From NCBI GenBank assembly GCA_964469835.1, contig CAYYBI010000052.1:1-5889 (forward strand): DNA of 5,889 nucleotides, given 5' to 3'. The notes beneath the pieces were generated by a model. The model saw only the letters and a list, made by a program, of their open reading frames with translations. It was not told where the DNA came from and searched no databases. The DNA comes from JAOTYV01 sp964469835 (lineage in GTDB: Bacteria > Pseudomonadota > Alphaproteobacteria > UBA8366). Position 1 is the first letter of the stretch; every line of letters starts with the position of its first letter. Shown piece by piece: positions 5,433 through 5,889 of this stretch. A program made the translations under genes and the position numbers.

Positions 5433-5889
5433 ATGACGGACCCTATGACTGAGAGCATCGATTGCGCCGTGATCGGCGCCGGCGTCGTCGGCCTGGCGGT
5501 GGCGCGCGCGCTGGCCTTGGCGGGCCACGAAGTGATCGTGCTGGAGGCGGAGAGTATCATCGGCAGCGGCACGAGTTCGCGCAACAGCGAGGTCATCCAT
5601 GCCGGAATCTATTATCCGGCGGGCAGTCTGCGGGCGCGGGCCTGCGTCGGCGGCCGCAAGTGGCTCTACGACTATTGCGCGGAGCGCGGCATTGCGCATC
5701 GGCGCTGCGGCAAGCTGATCGTCGCGACCGACGACAGCCAGGTAGAAACCCTGCACGGGATCAAGGCGCGGGCGGAGGCGAACGGCGTCGACGACATGGC
5801 CTTGGTACGCGCCAACGAAGCGATATCGATGGAGCCGGAGCTGTACTGCGTGGCCGCGCTCTTGTCGCCATCGACCGGGATTATCGACA
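5433..5889 (+). CDS. lhgO: FAD-dependent oxidoreductase, L-2-hydroxyglutarate oxidase (LhgO)-like, N-terminal part (3' truncated)
   Basis: Only the first 152 residues are in the window and the frame is still open at the right edge. The start is an FAD-binding Rossmann fold of the DAO superfamily: CAVIGAGVVGLAVARAL (GxGxxG at residues 15-20) with the acidic end of beta-2 in VLEAE (about 36-40). The stretch TSSRNSEVIHAGIYYPAGS (47-65) is highly typical of the LhgO/L2HGDH group, which oxidises L-2-hydroxyglutarate to 2-oxoglutarate and passes electrons to the respiratory quinone pool. Other DAO-family enzymes such as glycine oxidase or glycerol-3-phosphate dehydrogenase usually lack this HAGIYY form. 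Two in-frame starts are possible, ATG 5433 and ATG 5445; the second has ACGGA four bases upstream and would leave a shorter tail before the Rossmann strand, so the start is uncertain. It is transcribed away from metC; a functional link is not evident. The substrate rests on motif similarity only. Confidence 0.85.
   Translation, partial: MTDPMTESIDCAVIGAGVVGLAVARALALAGHEVIVLEAESIIGSGTSSRNSEVIHAGIYYPAGSLRARACVGGRKWLYDYCAERGIAHRRCGKLIVATDDSQVETLHGIKARAEANGVDDMALVRANEAISMEPELYCVAALLSPSTGIID

Noticed and set aside
5384..5756. Minus-strand open frames (70 and 122 codons) opposite the start of the oxidoreductase.
   Set aside because: The + strand has a clear Rossmann motif and HAGIYY signature there; the minus frames are shadows with no family features.

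Overview
The window looks like a piece of an alphaproteobacterial chromosome, with Rhodospirillales-like bacteria the most natural guess. The reasons are high GC, strong G/C preference at third codon positions, a stand-alone hisI without a fused hisE, and a PlpD-type patatin barrel end. This placement is inference from gene style, not from a marker gene. There are no tRNAs, rRNAs, CRISPR arrays, transposase genes or phage genes.

Layout. Positions 1-912 (+) hold the 3' end of an outer-membrane beta-barrel protein, most likely a patatin-like phospholipase with a C-terminal BamA-type (surface antigen) barrel. A gap of about 220 bp (913-1136) follows, visibly less GC-rich and without a convincing gene or terminator. 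From 5321 down to 1137 (- strand) five genes are packed head to tail in transcription order metC - hisI - modA - modB - modC. They encode cystathionine beta-lyase, phosphoribosyl-AMP cyclohydrolase and a complete molybdate ABC importer (periplasmic binding protein, permease, ATPase). The metC-hisI gap is 18 bp. The other junctions overlap: TGATG at hisI/modA, 13 bp at modA/modB, ATGA at modB/modC. This is the pattern of one translationally coupled operon. At 5322-5432 a short divergent intergenic region separates metC from a + strand FAD-dependent oxidoreductase of the L-2-hydroxyglutarate oxidase (LhgO) family, which runs off the right edge.

How the genes work together. ModA captures molybdate (possibly also tungstate) in the periplasm, ModB forms the channel as a presumed homodimer, and ModC powers it. 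They feed molybdenum cofactor synthesis encoded elsewhere. MetC and HisI are housekeeping amino-acid enzymes (methionine and histidine routes) with no direct biochemical link to molybdate. Their joint placement makes molybdate uptake look tied to a biosynthetic transcript rather than to its own ModE-controlled promoter, which I could not find.

I did not find a convincing undescribed system. The items most worth a second look are the unusual metC-hisI-modABC linkage, small complementary boxes in the metC/lhgO leader region, the modest divergence of molybdate-contact positions in ModA, and the unexplained gap at 913-1136.
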